DNA from: Shimia sp. R10_1 | GTDB taxonomy: Bacteria > Pseudomonadota > Alphaproteobacteria > Rhodobacterales > Rhodobacteraceae | Direction: 5' to 3' | Length of the DNA: 64,000 nt | Assembly (NCBI RefSeq): GCF_017744095.1 | Contig: NZ_JAGHQX010000010.1 | Location: 34,245 to 98,244 of the forward strand | Part shown: positions 62,341-64,000 of the stretch, piece by piece | Layout of the letters: every line of letters starts with the position of its first letter | How positions within the stretch are numbered: the stretch's first letter is position 1 | Translations under genes and position numbers: made by a program | Notes under the pieces: model-generated | Database searches by the model: none | Told to the model about the DNA's origin: nothing | The model's input: the letters and a program-made list of their open reading frames with translations, nothing else

Positions 62341-63591
62341 TTACTTCGCGATATCCACCGCATCCACCAGCTCTTGCACGGCAGTTTCACTGTCGTACTC
62401 GCCGTTGAAATGCGCTGTCACCACGTCATAAACCGCGTTTTTGACAGAGGCCGGGGCCGCGTGACCATGCGCCATGGAGCCAAACAGATTGCCGCTGCTG
62501 GCTGCCGCCGCGAGGTCTTTCATGCCCTGCTTGCCGCAAGCGTCAAAATCCGCATCAGACACATCCGTACGCGCTGGCACAGAACCCTTCACCACGTTGA
62601 ACGCAGACTGGAAGCTGGGCGACAGGATCGCACTCGCAAGTGCCGCCTGCTCGGTGGAGACGTCACCACCCTGATCAAACATCATGAACTGGTCAGCGTT
62701 AAAGGTCACCTGCTCCGCCGTGCCCGGGAAACGGAAGCACAGGAAGTCTTCGCCTGGCACTTTGCCTGCGTTCAGGAATTCGCCCTTCGCCCAGTCTCCC
62801 ATCATCTGGAAGCCTGCCTCGCCGTTGATCACCATCGCGGTTGCGAGGTTCCAGTCACGACCGGAGAAGTTGTCATCCACGTTGTCGCGGATGAAAGCCA
62901 TGCGATCAAACGCAGTCTTCATGGCGTCGCTGCCCAGCGTCTCGCTGTCCAGATCAATGAAGGCCGCTTTGTAGCCATCCGGGCCCAATGCGCCCATCGC
63001 AACCGCGTCAAACACGGTGGCATCCTGCCAGGCTTGTCCGCCATGCGCGATTGGTGTGACACCCGCCGCTTTCAGAGCTTCCACAGCAGAGACAAACTCA
63101 TCCCATGTGGTCGGCTGAGCGATGCCATTGGCATCAAGCACAGCTTTGTTCGCCCAGACCCAGTTGGTGGAATGCACGTTCACAGGTGCGGAAACCCATT
63201 TGCCATCCGCTTTTGCAAATGCCTTCAGGGCGTCAGGAACAACCTCGTCCCAGCCTTCTTTGGCAGCCACATCATTCAGGTTTGCCAGCGCGCCCTGATT
63301 GGCCCAGTCCAGAATATCAAAGCCCAGCGCTTGTACGGCGGTTGGCGGATTGCCTGCGGTCACACGGGCGCGCAGCACGGTCATCGCCTGCTCACCACCG
63401 CCACCCGCAACAGGCATGTCCTGCCAGCCAACACTCTGGCCTTCCAGATCCTGTTTCAGAACGTTCAGCGCCGCCGCTTCGCCACCAGAGGTCCACCAGT
63501 GCAGCACCTCAACGTCTGCAGCCTGCACCATGCTGGTGCTGGCCAGCAATGCGCCCACAACAGCAGCCTTAGTTTTTGTAAAAATTCGCAT
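62341..63591 (-). CDS. ABC transporter extracellular solute-binding protein (sugar type)
   Basis: 416 residues. Signal peptide ([20 protein letters not shown], cleavage after QAAD-type end), then a family 1 sugar-binding protein: [16 protein letters not shown] at the N-terminus and [20 protein letters not shown] after the first lobe. No lipobox, so a periplasmic protein. First gene of the transporter operon in this window; the ALDH gene ends 31 bases upstream. Confidence 0.95.
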   Translation of the reverse strand: MRIFTKTKAAVVGALLASTSMVQAADVEVLHWWTSGGEAAALNVLKQDLEGQSVGWQDMPVAGGGGEQAMTVLRARVTAGNPPTAVQALGFDILDWANQGALANLNDVAAKEGWDEVVPDALKAFAKADGKWVSAPVNVHSTNWVWANKAVLDANGIAQPTTWDEFVSAVEALKAAGVTPIAHGGQAWQDATVFDAVAMGALGPDGYKAAFIDLDSETLGSDAMKTAFDRMAFIRDNVDDNFSGRDWNLATAMVINGEAGFQMMGDWAKGEFLNAGKVPGEDFLCFRFPGTAEQVTFNADQFMMFDQGGDVSTEQAALASAILSPSFQSAFNVVKGSVPARTDVSDADFDACGKQGMKDLAAAASSGNLFGSMAHGHAAPASVKNAVYDVVTAHFNGEYDSETAVQELVDAVDIAK

Positions 63592-63622
63592 GTTATCCTC
63601 CCAATCTGCGAAGTTTCTTTCG

Positions 63623-64000
63623 TTATTCCTCGTTTGTGTCGGTCACCCAACGCGCCCGGGTATTCCCGATCCGCATCACAACCGATTTCACCTCCAAAAA
63701 TTCCTCAAAGCCATAGCGCCCGATTTCTCTGCCCTGGCCGGATTGCTTTGCCCCGCCAAAGGCGACCTCAGGAAAGCCATCCATCCACGTGTTGGTCCAA
63801 ACCGTACCGGCTTCGGCGCGGCGGCTAAATTCCAGACAGTTATGGACACTGTCGCTCCATACGCCCGCAGACAGCCCGTAATCCGTGCTATTGGCCAATG
63901 TGACCGCCTCCTCCAGCGAGTCAAATGTCATCACCGACAACACTGGACCAAAAATTTCGTCTTGTGCAGCCCCCATGTGAGCGCTCACATCAATTAAAAC
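63623..64000 (-). CDS. Aldehyde dehydrogenase family protein, C-terminal part
   Basis: The gene enters from the right edge; only the last 125 residues are seen. ALDH hallmark [33 protein letters not shown], then TVWTNTW and [14 protein letters not shown](R)YG. Probably oxidises an aldehyde made by the GMC or SDR enzyme. The stop is 31 bases before the solute-binding protein gene, so it is likely in the same transcript. Confidence 0.93.
   Translation of the reverse strand, partial: VLIDVSAHMGAAQDEIFGPVLSVMTFDSLEEAVTLANSTDYGLSAGVWSDSVHNCLEFSRRAEAGTVWTNTWMDGFPEVAFGGAKQSGQGREIGRYGFEEFLEVKSVVMRIGNTRARWVTDTNEE
63976..63989. promoter_or_regulatory. Perfect palindrome TGTGAGCGCTCACA inside the ALDH gene
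   Basis: A 14-bp perfect palindrome identical to the core of the ideal lac operator, lying in the ALDH coding region about 385 bases upstream of the solute-binding protein gene. It may be an internal operator for a LacI-type regulator, or simply chance codon use. Confidence 0.35.

Noticed and set aside
1..64000. tRNA or rRNA genes
   Set aside because: No cloverleaf, T-arm-like GGTTCGAAT segment or rRNA sequence was recognised by eye in the intergenic gaps; a tRNAscan/Infernal run would be decisive.

Overview
The window reads as chromosomal DNA of an alphaproteobacterium of the order Rhodobacterales, roseobacter type. Support: a SAM/SAH riboswitch upstream of metK (an RNA class known mainly from this order), an Irr-type Fur regulator divergent from fabA, the order ybgC-tolQRAB-pal-ybgF-tilS-ftsH, and generally high-GC coding sequence. 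No rRNA, tRNA, CRISPR array, IS element or prophage module was recognised.

Layout. 1-13.8 kb is housekeeping, mostly on the minus strand: start of aroA, trmB, a BASS-type symporter, metK, the phoH-ybeY-corC-lnt operon, two small envelope proteins sharing a rare motif, miaB, then a conserved unknown, a membrane protein and a quinone oxidoreductase. 13.3-18.3 kb holds irr and, divergently, fabA...fabB-fabI. This fatty-acid cluster is split by one AT-rich minus-strand gene (14593-16071) encoding a predicted nuclease fused to an SF1-type helicase. It is the clearest horizontally acquired element in the window and the best candidate for a poorly described (possibly anti-phage) system. 18.3-30 kb is small-molecule metabolism: nitronate monooxygenase, FKBP, a HAD/hydrolase/PLP-lyase operon, an EEP nuclease, pcaD, a second hydrolase, a shortened PcaB-like protein, an MFS exporter and an enolase-superfamily enzyme. 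30-34 kb: an ArsR regulator with the two-cysteine spacing of sulfide sensors, then the Lhr-like helicase and PdeM nuclease of the ligase-associated repair set, and a thioesterase.

34-38 kb is a one-carbon folate operon (fhs, chorismate mutase, two folD paralogues, one lacking the catalytic lysine). 38-48.4 kb: MOSC protein, ftsH, tilS, the Tol-Pal system and ybgC. After two small orphan proteins (DUF4345, tandem DUF302), 49.9-64 kb is a carbohydrate locus: PfkB kinase, D-lyxose/mannose-type isomerase, GH4 glycosidase, glycerate 2-kinase, LacI regulator, DUF993 protein, Dabb protein, GMC oxidoreductase, SDR, a full sugar ABC transporter and the end of an aldehyde dehydrogenase gene.

Working together: the ABC transporter probably imports a sugar or polyol derivative that GMC, SDR and ALDH enzymes oxidise. 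The isomerase plus kinase could turn mannose or lyxose-type sugars into phosphorylated ketoses, GH4 could release monosaccharides, and glycerate kinase could take up a C3 acid end product. The actual substrate cannot be told from sequence alone.
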